Below the pieces are notes generated by a model, which made no database searches, had not been told where the DNA came from, and saw only the letters and a list, made by a program, of their open reading frames with translations. Positions 34,454 through 43,255 of a stretch of 64,000 bases of DNA are shown one piece after another. The stretch spans positions 211,341 to 275,340 of the forward strand of contig JANXCS010000003.1 in assembly GCA_025060105.1 (NCBI GenBank), read 5' to 3'. Every line of letters starts with the position of its first letter. Within the stretch, counting starts at the first letter, position 1. This stretch comes from Pseudothermotoga sp. Lineage in GTDB: Bacteria > Thermotogota > Thermotogae > Thermotogales > DSM-5069. A program made the position numbers and the translations under genes.

Positions 34454-36415
34454 TCACTTCTGTTTGAAGAAGAACTGCATGGGCATGGCGTTGAGAGGAC
34501 TTCTCAGAACATCGTCGGTGACGATCTTGGCTGGGACGTTCTTGAAGTTGTTCTTCACCACGGCTGGTGATAGGTCTTCACCGACAGTTCCGATCATCCA
34601 CAGATTCTCTCTGTGGATCTTGGTGACTTCTCTCATGTACTGCTTGATCTCCTCGTCGCTGGTTGCGGTCTGTATCTTGAGCCACAGATCGACCAACCTC
34701 ACCACTTCCGCCGGTGGCACTTCAGCATCTGCAGGTGGTTTTTCACCCCTCAGATAGTACTGGATCCAAGTGGTCCAGGGAGCGTACCACCAATCAGAGT
34801 ACACGGTTACACCTGGGAAGACGAGCATCGGAGAAGCCAGAGGCTGAGCAGCCCTATCGAACGCCCAGACCGCGGCATCGTATTCACCGGTGCCCATCCT
34901 GGTTTCCAGGAGCGATCTTTCTATGTTGTTGACCTCGATCCAAACTCCTATCTTCTTCCAATGTTCCTTGACCATCGTCCAGATGTCTGCGTGCATCTGT
35001 CCTGTGACTTCGACGGTGAACCTCAGAGGTCTACCGTCCGGTAGCAATCTGTACTGACGTTTTGCATCCCACTTGAGTCCCATCTCGTCGAGCAGTTTGT
35101 TGGCAAGATCTGGATTGTAATCGGCGTAAGCCTTTTCCCATTCTGGATCGTAGTAAGCTGATCCGCTCACGAAGGAGGCCTGTCTCGGCTTGGCCATGCC
35201 GTTGAACAGAACTTCGCTGATTTCCTGTCTGTTGATGCCGAGCGAAAGCGCCCTTCTGAATCTCACGTCGTTGAAGACTTGCCTCAAAACAGGATCACGG
35301 TGTGCTGGGTTCAGAGATATCCTGCTGACAGAACCGTTCGCCGCGATCCAGTTGAAAACTCTGTAATCTCCTTTCTTTTCGTTCTCCTTGAGCAACGTGT
35401 AGTTACCGGCACCGGCTGCGAGGCCTCCTATGTGCCTCCACTGCATATCGATCATGCCGGAGATCGCTCTCAAGAGGATGATCTCGTTGTCCGTCACGTA
35501 CTCGTGTCTGATGTAATCGATGTACGGAAGCTGGTTACCTTCGATGTCGACCGCCCAGAAGTACGGGTTCCTCTCAAGGACGTAGAACGGTTCGGACGGA
35601 TCGGTGATGGCCTTCCAGGTTCCAAGCACCGGCAGTTCCACGTTCCTGACGATGTTGTTCTTGATGTTGAAAAGATCGACCCACGTGTTGACGCCTGTGA
35701 CCTTCTTCATCTCTTCTTGGATTTTTTCCATGGGTGTGTACTTCGGATGGAACCGTTTCAGATAGTGCTTAGGAGCACCCGTGAACCCCGTGCTGTAAGC
35801 CACTTGGAGCATGAACAATGAATAAGGCTTGGCGAATTCGAACTTGATCGTATAATCGTCGATCTTCGTGACCTTGGTGGTTTGACCTCCCACTCTGAAC
35901 CATTCAGGTTTTGTGGGTGTAAGATCGTTGTTCCCGACGATGTCTTCGACCCAGAAGAGGATGTCATCGACCGTGTAGGGATTACCGTCTGACCATTTGA
36001 CACCTTTTCTCAGATAGAATATGTACACTCTACCGTTCTCAAGTATGTCCCAAGCCTTCGCGAGTCCCGGCAGGAACGAACCACCTTCCATGTCCCAATA
36101 CACCAAGTGTGGCTCGACGATCTTGTAGATTCCCCACTGATCGCCCAAACCCTTCCAAACTCTCCTCCAAGTACCACCGAATTGACCTACCTCTTCGTGC
36201 GGTATGACGACCAACGGTTCTTCAGGCAAGCGCTGTTCCACTGGAGGTAGTTTACCCTGCTTCACAAGCTCGGTGAGCATCGGAGATTCTTTGTATCGTG
36301 TGATCTTCTTACCCGTAAGCTTTTCCATCTCGGCCGGCGTGGCATAAACACCCCATGCGAGGACAAAGGTCACGAACAGAACCAAAACGACAGCGATCAA
36401 GAAACGCACCCTCAT
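34454..36415 (-). CDS. Oligopeptide-type ABC transporter substrate-binding protein (xylo-oligosaccharide candidate)
   Basis: A 653-residue secreted SBP_bac_5-family receptor. The signal peptide is MRVRFLIAVVLVLFVTFVLA. Family marks include VVIPHEEVGQFGGTWRRVWKG near residue 70, FYLRKGVKWSDGNPYTVDDI near 140, and the RRALSLGINRQEI motif. In Thermotoga, this class beside aguA and GH10 xylanase transports xylo-oligosaccharides rather than peptides. The start is ATG at 36415, 7 nt after GGGGG, in preference to the ATG six bases upstream. Unusually it comes after its permease and ATPase genes, not before them. Glucuronylated xylo-oligosaccharides are a good guess, given the downstream GH67. Confidence 0.88.
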   Translation of the reverse strand: MRVRFLIAVVLVLFVTFVLAWGVYATPAEMEKLTGKKITRYKESPMLTELVKQGKLPPVEQRLPEEPLVVIPHEEVGQFGGTWRRVWKGLGDQWGIYKIVEPHLVYWDMEGGSFLPGLAKAWDILENGRVYIFYLRKGVKWSDGNPYTVDDILFWVEDIVGNNDLTPTKPEWFRVGGQTTKVTKIDDYTIKFEFAKPYSLFMLQVAYSTGFTGAPKHYLKRFHPKYTPMEKIQEEMKKVTGVNTWVDLFNIKNNIVRNVELPVLGTWKAITDPSEPFYVLERNPYFWAVDIEGNQLPYIDYIRHEYVTDNEIILLRAISGMIDMQWRHIGGLAAGAGNYTLLKENEKKGDYRVFNWIAANGSVSRISLNPAHRDPVLRQVFNDVRFRRALSLGINRQEISEVLFNGMAKPRQASFVSGSAYYDPEWEKAYADYNPDLANKLLDEMGLKWDAKRQYRLLPDGRPLRFTVEVTGQMHADIWTMVKEHWKKIGVWIEVNNIERSLLETRMGTGEYDAAVWAFDRAAQPLASPMLVFPGVTVYSDWWYAPWTTWIQYYLRGEKPPADAEVPPAEVVRLVDLWLKIQTATSDEEIKQYMREVTKIHRENLWMIGTVGEDLSPAVVKNNFKNVPAKIVTDDVLRSPLNAMPMQFFFKQK

Positions 36416-36431
36416 GAACATACCCCCTTTC

Positions 36432-37457
36432 TCAAAGTTGTTTTACACCTTTCAAACTCAGCTTCTCTGCGAAGTGACAGGCCACATAGTGTGGTCTTTC
36501 TTGATCGGCTAAGTTTCGAAGTTCCGGATAAACCTTTCTGCAAATCTCTTCAGCGTACTGACACCTGGGATGGAAATGGCAACCAGCCGGTGGATTCACA
36601 GGACTTGGAACTTCCCCTTCGACGGGTTTGAATTCACCGGCAGCGTTTGGATCCGGTTTGGGTACTGAAAGCAACAGAGATTCCGTGTAAGGATGTTTCG
36701 GTGACACGAACAGCTCTTCAGTATCGCTCAGTTCGACTATCTTCCCAAGGTACATGACGGCCACCCTGTCGCTCACGTGTTGAACGACGCTCAGGTCGTG
36801 CGAAATGAAGATGTAAGTCAGTTTGAATTTTTCTTGAAGTTCCATCAGCAAATTCAAAATCTGTGCACGTATGGAAACGTCCAGCGCCGCCACGGGCTCG
36901 TCGCATATCACCAGCTTCGGTCTCAAAGCCAACGCTCTTGCGATGACGATCCTTTGTCTTTGACCACCGCTGAACGCGTGGGGATATCTGACCATGTACT
37001 CTGGTCTCAACCCGACGGCCTCCAACAGCTCTGCAACCTTCTGCTCTAGCTCCTTCCCACTGGCGATCTTGTTCACCAGCAACGGTTCTCCAACGATCTC
37101 TTTGACTTTCAAACGTGGATTCAAAGACGTGTATGGGTTTTGAAAGATCAACTGCATATAACTTCTGAGTGGTTTGAGCTCTTTTCTGCTCAGCTTGGCT
37201 ACATCCACGACTTTCCCATTGACGTTCAAAAGTATCTGACCTTCCGTGGGGTCTATCGCACGCAGTATGCAACGGGCCGTCGTCGTTTTACCACAACCGG
37301 ACTCACCCACGAGCGCCAGCGTTTCACCTTCGTAGAGATCGAAGCTTATACCGTCGACCGCTTTAACGTACCCCAAGACCCTCCTGAACAGACCTTTCTC
37401 GATGGCAAAATATTTCTTCAATCCCTTAACTTCCAACAGCTTGCGTTTGTCCGTCAA
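36432..37457 (-). CDS. Oligopeptide-type ABC transporter ATP-binding protein (OppF-like)
   Basis: A 341-residue ATPase. Walker A is GESGCGKTT, the signature is FSGGQRQRIVIARALAL and Walker B is LVICDEPVAALD. The C-terminal extension holds the cysteine pattern GCHFHPRCQYAEEIC usual for Opp/Dpp ATPases, probably an iron-sulfur or structural cysteine site. The start is TTG at 37457, 8 nt after GGAGG and 1 nt after the stop of the partner ATPase; the in-frame ATG at 37472 overlaps that ribosome binding site. It works as a heterodimer with the OppD-like protein to import oligosaccharides through the OppB/OppC channel. Confidence 0.9.
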   Translation of the reverse strand: MTDKRKLLEVKGLKKYFAIEKGLFRRVLGYVKAVDGISFDLYEGETLALVGESGCGKTTTARCILRAIDPTEGQILLNVNGKVVDVAKLSRKELKPLRSYMQLIFQNPYTSLNPRLKVKEIVGEPLLVNKIASGKELEQKVAELLEAVGLRPEYMVRYPHAFSGGQRQRIVIARALALRPKLVICDEPVAALDVSIRAQILNLLMELQEKFKLTYIFISHDLSVVQHVSDRVAVMYLGKIVELSDTEELFVSPKHPYTESLLLSVPKPDPNAAGEFKPVEGEVPSPVNPPAGCHFHPRCQYAEEICRKVYPELRNLADQERPHYVACHFAEKLSLKGVKQL

Positions 37458-37458
37458 C

Positions 37459-38448
37459 TCACTTACCTCCATAGAGAAAGCATTTCACTCTGTGATCTTG
37501 ACCAACTTCCACCTCTGAAGGTTCCTCTCTGTCACACAAACCTTTCATGAAACTGTCGCACCTGTTGTGATATCTGCATCCCGTGGGCAAGTTGTACGGG
37601 TCTGGAACAACGCCTTTGATCGCTTCGAGTTTCGTCTTTCTCCGTGCAAGTCTCGGGATCGATCTCAACAGTGCGCGCGTGTAAGGATGTTTGGGATCTT
37701 CAAAGAGATCTTTCACCCTCGCCGTCTCCACGATGTGTCCTAAGTACATCACCGCCACCCTGTCTGAAACCTGTGCGATGACACCCATATCGTGCGTGAT
37801 CCAGATGATCGAGGAGTTGTATTCTTTTTGAAGCTGCTTCACCAAATAGAGTATCTGCGCCTGAATCGTCACATCGAGCGCCGTGGTCGGTTCGTCGGCT
37901 ATCAACACCTTTGGATTCAACGACAGTGCCATCGCGATCATACACCTTTGGAGCATCCCACCTGAAAGTTGGAAAGAATATCTGTCCAGAACGCTCTCAG
38001 GGTTCGGTATTTTGACCTTATCGAGCATCTCCACGGCCAACTTCCTAGCTTCCTGTTTTGAAACATCTTCGTGCAGAACTATCGCTTCTATCATCTGTTC
38101 TCCCACTGTGTAAACTGGTGAAAAACAGGCGGCAGGTTCTTGAAAGATCATGGAGATGTCTTTACCTCTGATCTTTCTCATCTCCTCGCCGTTCGCATCC
38201 AACTTCGCCAGATCCAGAACGTTCCCTTCATTTCTGAACAGGATCTGTCCATCGCATATCCGTGCAGACTTCGGCAGTATGCGCATGATCGACAGCGCCG
38301 TGACACTCTTGCCGCAACCAGACTCTCCAACTATGCCTAGAACCTCGCCTTTTCTCAATTGGAAATTGATCCCATCTACGGCCTTCACCGTACCTTCTGC
38401 CAGTTCGAAATAAGTTCTGAGTCCCTTCACTTCCAAAACGTTCTCCAT
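37459..38448 (-). CDS. Oligopeptide-type ABC transporter ATP-binding protein (OppD-like)
   Basis: A 329-residue ATPase partner of the OppF-like protein. Walker A is GESGCGKSVTAL, the signature LSGGMLQRCMIAMAL and Walker B VLIADEPTTALD, and the C-terminal GCRYHNRCDSFMKGLC has the family cysteine pattern. The start is ATG at 38448 with GAGGGGAG upstream, 10 nt after the preceding permease stop. The two ATPases, two permeases and the binding protein form one complete transporter encoded by consecutive genes from 40562 to 34454. Confidence 0.9.
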   Translation of the reverse strand: MENVLEVKGLRTYFELAEGTVKAVDGINFQLRKGEVLGIVGESGCGKSVTALSIMRILPKSARICDGQILFRNEGNVLDLAKLDANGEEMRKIRGKDISMIFQEPAACFSPVYTVGEQMIEAIVLHEDVSKQEARKLAVEMLDKVKIPNPESVLDRYSFQLSGGMLQRCMIAMALSLNPKVLIADEPTTALDVTIQAQILYLVKQLQKEYNSSIIWITHDMGVIAQVSDRVAVMYLGHIVETARVKDLFEDPKHPYTRALLRSIPRLARRKTKLEAIKGVVPDPYNLPTGCRYHNRCDSFMKGLCDREEPSEVEVGQDHRVKCFLYGGK

Positions 38449-38458
38449 GGATCTCCCC

Positions 38459-39568
38459 TCAGCTCTTGTAAGGATCCGCCGCGTCCCTCAAACCGTCCCC
38501 GACGAAGTTGAAACACAACACGGTCGTGATGACGAAGAATGCGGGAGCGAGCAACCAAGGATACAGAGCCACCGTTCTTATGTTCTGCGCCTCTTGCAAG
38601 AGCACACCCCAACTTATGGCGGGTGACCTCAAACCCAAACCTAGAAAGCTCAGACCAGTCTCGCCGAGTATCATGCCCGGGATCGCGAGCGTCACGGACG
38701 CGATCATGTGACTGGTGAGCGCCGGAAGCATGTGCTTGAATATCACCCTGAACTCGCTCGCTCCGGCGAGCCTCGCCGCGATGACGTAGTCTTCCTCTTT
38801 CAAAGCCAAAAACTTACTCCTAACGACCCTCGCAAGACCAGTCCAACCGACCAAAGAGAGTATCACCGTGATGCCGAAATACACCCTCACCTGTGACCAG
38901 TATCTGGGCAGTGCTGCTGCCAACGCCATCCACAACGGAATCGTGGGTATACTCCTGATGAACTCGATGGCCCTCTGTACGAAGTTGTCCACCCATCCTC
39001 CGTAATAACCCGAGATGCCACCGATGAGTATGCCGAGGACCATGCTTATGAAGACGCCCACCAAACCTATCGTTGTGGATATGCGTGCCCCGTAGAGAAC
39101 GCGTGACAATACGTCCCGACCCATGCGGTCTGTACCGAGCAGGAACATCGTTCCTCTTTCCACACCCAGGAAGCGAACGTTGGCCCGCCATATACCCCAG
39201 AGCTTGTATTCATCACCCTTCACGAAGAACTTGATCGGATACACCTTCGTTGGATCTTCTTTGTAAATCTTTCTGAGTGTTTGAGGATCGCGCTCGATTT
39301 TGTAGCCGTAAACGAAAGGCCTTGTGAGTTTCCCATCTTTGAAGAAATGGATCCTTTGAGGTGGTGCATAGACGTAGAGCGAATAGATCCTTTCGGGATT
39401 GTAGGGTGCGAAGAATTCACAGAAGATGCCGACCACGTACAGGACAAACAGCACGACTAGACCTATGATCGCAAGCTTGTTCTTTTTGAAACGCCACCAC
39501 ATCAATTTCCATTCGGACGCCAAATAGATCTCTTCAGCCTTTTCGGTCAACTTCTTTTTGGAAAACAT
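38459..39568 (-). CDS. Oligopeptide-type ABC transporter permease (OppC-like)
   Basis: A 369-residue permease. The N-terminal cytoplasmic stretch and first helix (KNKLAIIGLVVLFVLYVVGI) are followed by a soluble insertion of about 80 residues before LLGTDRMGRDVLSRVLYGAR, the conserved OppC opening. The EAA loop is AARLAGASEFRVIFKHMLPA. The insertion makes it longer than the usual roughly 300 residues and is seen in sugar-transporting members of the family. The start is ATG at 39568, 8 nt after GAGG. It pairs with the OppB-like permease immediately upstream. Confidence 0.9.
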   Translation of the reverse strand: MFSKKKLTEKAEEIYLASEWKLMWWRFKKNKLAIIGLVVLFVLYVVGIFCEFFAPYNPERIYSLYVYAPPQRIHFFKDGKLTRPFVYGYKIERDPQTLRKIYKEDPTKVYPIKFFVKGDEYKLWGIWRANVRFLGVERGTMFLLGTDRMGRDVLSRVLYGARISTTIGLVGVFISMVLGILIGGISGYYGGWVDNFVQRAIEFIRSIPTIPLWMALAAALPRYWSQVRVYFGITVILSLVGWTGLARVVRSKFLALKEEDYVIAARLAGASEFRVIFKHMLPALTSHMIASVTLAIPGMILGETGLSFLGLGLRSPAISWGVLLQEAQNIRTVALYPWLLAPAFFVITTVLCFNFVGDGLRDAADPYKS

Positions 39569-39578
39569 CCACAACACC

Positions 39579-40562
39579 TCATTCGAACCGTATTCTCGGA
39601 TCGAGCCAAGCGAGGATGATATCGGAGATGATCGTTCCTATGATGGTGAAGATGCTCAGAAACATGACCAAACTCCCTGCGAGGTACATATCTTGTGATT
39701 TCAAAGCGTCCAACAGGATGACTCCGACCGTGGGCAAGTTCAAAACGATCCCCGTGACGACAGCACCAGAAACGATCTCGGGTAGGACCCATCCGGCCGT
39801 ACTGGCGAACGGTATCACCGCGACGCGGAGTGGATATTTCCAATAGAGTTTCTTTTCTGGAACTCCCCTCGCTTTCGCGGCCGTCACGTAAGGCTTTTCG
39901 AGCTCGTCCAACAGGTTGGCTCGCAGTATCCTTATCAAACCGGCCATGCTACTTCCACCTATGACGATCACTGGAAGCCAGATGTGCTTGAGCAGATCGA
40001 TGAACTTCGCCCAACTCCACGGAGCGTTGGCATATTCTGGAGAGAACAGTCCACCCAGACTGACACCGAATATCACGAAGACCGCCCAGAGAAGGATCAG
40101 AGCCATCAGAAAGTTCGGTGTTGCCAAACCGACGTAACCGAGCACGGTGAAAACGTAATCACCGACTGAATATTGGCGAATGCCCGAGTACACTCCGATG
40201 AGGAAACCGAAGGTCCATGCGAAGGCCGTGGCGAGCACGGAGATGAGCACCGTGTACCACAGCCTCGGGCCTATCAACTCACTCACGGGCTTTTCCCACA
40301 TGAAGGAATATCCAAAATCACCTCTGAGTACTCCACCGAGCCATATGAAGAACCTGGTGAACAAAGGTTTATCCAAACCGTACCGAGCTCTCAGCACCTC
40401 GAGCGCGGCTTGGTCTATCTGTTCTCCACTCTGTTTTAGGTTCATCACATAAACGGTCAGATAGTCTCCAGGTGGAAGTTCTATGATGATGAAAGAGACC
40501 ACGGCTATGAGGAAGAGCAGTGGGATGGCGAACAACAACCTTCTGAGTATGTAAGTCAGCAC
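39579..40562 (-). CDS. Oligopeptide-type ABC transporter permease (OppB-like)
   Basis: A 327-residue permease and first gene of the leftward operon. The N-terminus LTYILRRLLFAIPLLFLIAV and the following ELPPGDY are typical of OppB, and the EAA loop reads TAAKARGVPEKKLYWKYPLR. Six transmembrane helices are expected. The start is GTG at 40562 with GAGGTGG upstream. The operon promoter lies in the following 130 nt, among GTCAA half-sites. It forms the translocation path with the OppC-like subunit. Confidence 0.9.
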   Translation of the reverse strand: MLTYILRRLLFAIPLLFLIAVVSFIIIELPPGDYLTVYVMNLKQSGEQIDQAALEVLRARYGLDKPLFTRFFIWLGGVLRGDFGYSFMWEKPVSELIGPRLWYTVLISVLATAFAWTFGFLIGVYSGIRQYSVGDYVFTVLGYVGLATPNFLMALILLWAVFVIFGVSLGGLFSPEYANAPWSWAKFIDLLKHIWLPVIVIGGSSMAGLIRILRANLLDELEKPYVTAAKARGVPEKKLYWKYPLRVAVIPFASTAGWVLPEIVSGAVVTGIVLNLPTVGVILLDALKSQDMYLAGSLVMFLSIFTIIGTIISDIILAWLDPRIRFE

Positions 40563-40604
40563 GGCACCACCTCATTTTTTCTTTATTTACCAGCAGAAAT
40601 AATT

Positions 40605-40631
40605 TTGACATGAACGTCAAGAATATGTCAA
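40605..40631 (-). promoter_or_regulatory. Promoter and half-site array of the OppB operon
   Basis: TTGAC at 40605 and GTCAA at 40616 and 40627 start at exact 11-bp steps; the first two form the inverted repeat TTGAC-6-GTCAA. On the minus strand the outer site supplies a consensus -35 TTGACA (40631-40626), with CAAAAT 18 nt further on as a possible -10. A regulator bound to the inner pair would block polymerase. Confidence 0.5.
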
Positions 40632-40756
40632 GAGTAAAAACCGAAGATTATGACGGATATTTCAAAGCTTATCGGTGATTTCTCCTTTTTTCTCACGGTT
40701 ACTCATTCTAGTTTCTTCTTTCATTTTCTTTGACCGCTTTTTGCATCAAATCGGAC

Positions 40757-40771
40757 ACGATACAATATCGT
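40757..40771 (+). promoter_or_regulatory. GH10 xylanase -10 region inside a palindrome
   Basis: The inverted repeat ACGATA-CAA-TATCGT is perfect and contains TACAAT (40761-40766), a good -10 box, 63 nt upstream of the xylanase start. The -35 position (TTTTTG at 40738) is weak. A protein bound to the palindrome would occlude the promoter, so it is a candidate operator for XylR or another sugar regulator. Confidence 0.5.
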
Positions 40772-40829
40772 ACGGTGAACACGTTTTTTCATTACTGTCT
40801 GGTTGAAACTGAAAAACGGGGGGATCTCC

Positions 40830-42827
40830 ATGAAGTTAATCTTCGTTCTTTCGATCCTGATCGGCTTGACGTTGAGCGTTCAAGCTGACAGTTTGAACCT
40901 TTCTTTTGAATCGAACATCGAGCCTTTCTCGAGGTTCGGTGTGGCGAACGTTGAACTGTCGAAATCCGTAGTGTTCCACGGTCAAAGTTCGTTGAAAGTT
41001 GCGGACCGTCGTTCGACTTGGGACGGTTGTCAGCTCGATCTGACACAATTTTTCCAGCAGTTCAAGAAAATAGACCACGAGATATCGATGTACATCTTCC
41101 ATCGATCCAGCAACCCAGAACTGTTCAGAATCATCGCTGTCTTGCAAGTGGACAAAACGTCCCAGCGGATCACTCTCATGGAGAAGGTGGTCATGCCGAA
41201 CACTTGGAAGAAAATCAGCGCACGTTTCACCACGACCGAAGGACCGTTCGAGAACGTTTCGCTGTTGATACTTTCACCGAGCAACCACGAACATGATTAT
41301 TACGTTGATCTTTTGAGCGTCGTTCCAACCGAGAAAGTGTTACATCCTGGAACGGTCCTCTACAGCTCCTTCGATGGTTCTCTCGACGGTTGGCAACCTC
41401 GAGGTGCGGATGTCAATTTGGCCATCGATGGTACCACCGCGAAGTCTGGCTCGGGCTCCCTCAAGGTGCGAGGCAGAACTAAGAATTGGCACGGAGCCCA
41501 GATCGATGTGAAGAACGTCCTTCAGTCTGGAAAATCTTACGAATTCACAGTTTGGGTTTATCAGAACAGTGGTGAAGATCAGCGCATCACACTCACCATG
41601 CAAAGAAAATACGCAGGCGATGAAGAGACCAACTACGATACCATCGTGTGGCAGAGGCTCGTTCCAACTGGGAAATGGACGGAGATCAAGGGTACTTATT
41701 CTGTGAGATTGAACGCGATCGTTGAGGAACTTACGTTCTACGTTGAATCACCGAACCCCACGCTGGAATACAACATAGACGAGGTGATGATCGTGGATAG
41801 AAGTGTGATGCTCGTTGAACCAGAGTGGGAAATTCCTTCGCTGAAGGAAGTGTTCAAAGACCATTTCAGAATGGGTGTGGCCTTGCCATACAAGGTGTTG
41901 ATGAACCCAATGGAAAGAAAACTCGTCGTCAAGCATTTCAACAGCATAACCGCCGAGAACGAGATGAAACCAGAAAGTTTACTCGTCTCGATCGGCAAAT
42001 ACAGCTTCCTCAGGGCGGACGAGTACATACGCTTCGCTGAAGAGAACGGCATGGTCGTTCGTGGCCACACGCTCGTCTGGCACAGCCAAACTCCAGAGTG
42101 GTTCTTCAGAGACGAGACTGGTAAATTCCTCTCTAAAGAAGCCATGATAGAAAGGATGAGGCAATACATACACGACGTGGTGGGACATTTCAAGGGGAAG
42201 ATCTACGCTTGGGACGTCGTGAACGAGGCGATCGATCCGAGTCAACCTGACGGTTATAGAAGATCTCTATGGTATCAGATCATCGGTCCAGAATACATAG
42301 AGTTGGCCTTCCGGTTCGCGCACGAAGCCGATCCAAACGCGTTGCTCTTCTACAACGACTACAACACCTTCGAGCCGAGGAAACGTGAGTTCATCTACAA
42401 ACTCGTCAAGGGCTTGAAAGAAAAAGGAGTACCCATACACGGTATAGGTATGCAACAACACGTTTGCATATTCGACAGCATCGCGGAGATAGATAAAACG
42501 ATACAACTTTTCAAATCGATACCAGGCATCAAGATCCACGTCACAGAACTCGATGTGAGTGTCTATAGAGACCAAACTTCGAACTATCCTAGCCTGTCGT
42601 ACGAGCTGGCCATTGAACAGGCACATTTCTACAGAAGATTGTTCGATGTGTACAAGAAGCATTCGGATGCGATAGAGAACGTGACCTTCTGGGGATTGAA
42701 AGACGATTATTCTTGGAAGAGTCAAAGGAGAAACGATTGGCCTTTGCTGTTCGACAGGAACTACCAAGCCAAGTACGCTTACTGGGCCATCGTCGATCCG
42801 CACGTGCTCCCCACACCGCAGAAGTGA
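40830..42827 (+). CDS. Secreted GH10 endo-1,4-beta-xylanase with two N-terminal CBM22-like modules
   Basis: A 665-residue secreted enzyme. A signal peptide (MKLIFVLSILIGLTLSVQA) is followed by two beta-sandwich modules of the CBM_4_9/CBM22 type (about residues 20-165 and 170-320), each ending with a VD or ID near a beta-strand. The GH10 barrel runs from about 335 to 660: acid/base Glu in WDVVNEAID, nucleophile Glu in HVTELDVS, and the segments NSITAENEMKPE and GHTLVWHSQTPEWF. It lacks the C-terminal CBM9 modules of T. maritima XynA. The start is ATG at 40830 after GGGGGG. It is transcribed away from the OppB operon and cuts xylan outside the cell. Confidence 0.94.
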   Translation: MKLIFVLSILIGLTLSVQADSLNLSFESNIEPFSRFGVANVELSKSVVFHGQSSLKVADRRSTWDGCQLDLTQFFQQFKKIDHEISMYIFHRSSNPELFRIIAVLQVDKTSQRITLMEKVVMPNTWKKISARFTTTEGPFENVSLLILSPSNHEHDYYVDLLSVVPTEKVLHPGTVLYSSFDGSLDGWQPRGADVNLAIDGTTAKSGSGSLKVRGRTKNWHGAQIDVKNVLQSGKSYEFTVWVYQNSGEDQRITLTMQRKYAGDEETNYDTIVWQRLVPTGKWTEIKGTYSVRLNAIVEELTFYVESPNPTLEYNIDEVMIVDRSVMLVEPEWEIPSLKEVFKDHFRMGVALPYKVLMNPMERKLVVKHFNSITAENEMKPESLLVSIGKYSFLRADEYIRFAEENGMVVRGHTLVWHSQTPEWFFRDETGKFLSKEAMIERMRQYIHDVVGHFKGKIYAWDVVNEAIDPSQPDGYRRSLWYQIIGPEYIELAFRFAHEADPNALLFYNDYNTFEPRKREFIYKLVKGLKEKGVPIHGIGMQQHVCIFDSIAEIDKTIQLFKSIPGIKIHVTELDVSVYRDQTSNYPSLSYELAIEQAHFYRRLFDVYKKHSDAIENVTFWGLKDDYSWKSQRRNDWPLLFDRNYQAKYAYWAIVDPHVLPTPQK

Positions 42828-42834
42828 TCTGGTT

Positions 42835-43254
42835 TCATTGACCGTGGGGATGCTCGTGGAGTTTCAAAGAGACGAATACTAAAGTTGAGCCGAGTATCGG
42901 CTTGAAGAGGTATTTGAACAACTCTACAGAGCCCATTCTGTAACCTAAGGTGAAGAAGAACGGCGCTTGGAACGCTGCGAGGAGTAACAGTTGAAAACCA
43001 GAAAAGACGAAGAAATACCTCAGTGCTTCCGTTGGCTTTTCTTTTTTCCTGTAACGGCTTTCGAAGAACACTATGAGGCCCAAAGTCAACAGTCCAAACA
43101 CTATCGCGAAGATCTTCGAAGTTAGGTTCACCATGTCAAAACTCATTCCGATCAAGGCGGAGATGTTGTAGAAGAACTTCTGCGCCTCGAAGAACGTGTG
43201 GAAGGCGAGCAGTATGTTCACCAACAGGAAGATGTAAGACAATAGGCTCTTCAA
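42835..43254 (-). CDS. Small four-helix membrane protein of unknown function
   Basis: A 139-residue hydrophobic protein not recognised. Four transmembrane segments are likely, at about residues 5-22, 47-65, 80-100 and 113-130; a basic loop RYRKKEKP separates the second and third, and the C-terminus KLHEHPHGQ is His-rich. The start is TTG at 43254, immediately after the xylulokinase stop (TAGATTG) with AAGGAGGG upstream, so it is genuinely expressed as the last gene of the xylose operon. Its end lies 7 nt from the convergent GH10 gene. A role in sugar or metal transport would be guesswork. Confidence 0.7.
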   Translation of the reverse strand: MKSLLSYIFLLVNILLAFHTFFEAQKFFYNISALIGMSFDMVNLTSKIFAIVFGLLTLGLIVFFESRYRKKEKPTEALRYFFVFSGFQLLLLAAFQAPFFFTLGYRMGSVELFKYLFKPILGSTLVFVSLKLHEHPHGQ

Positions 43255-43255
43255 T

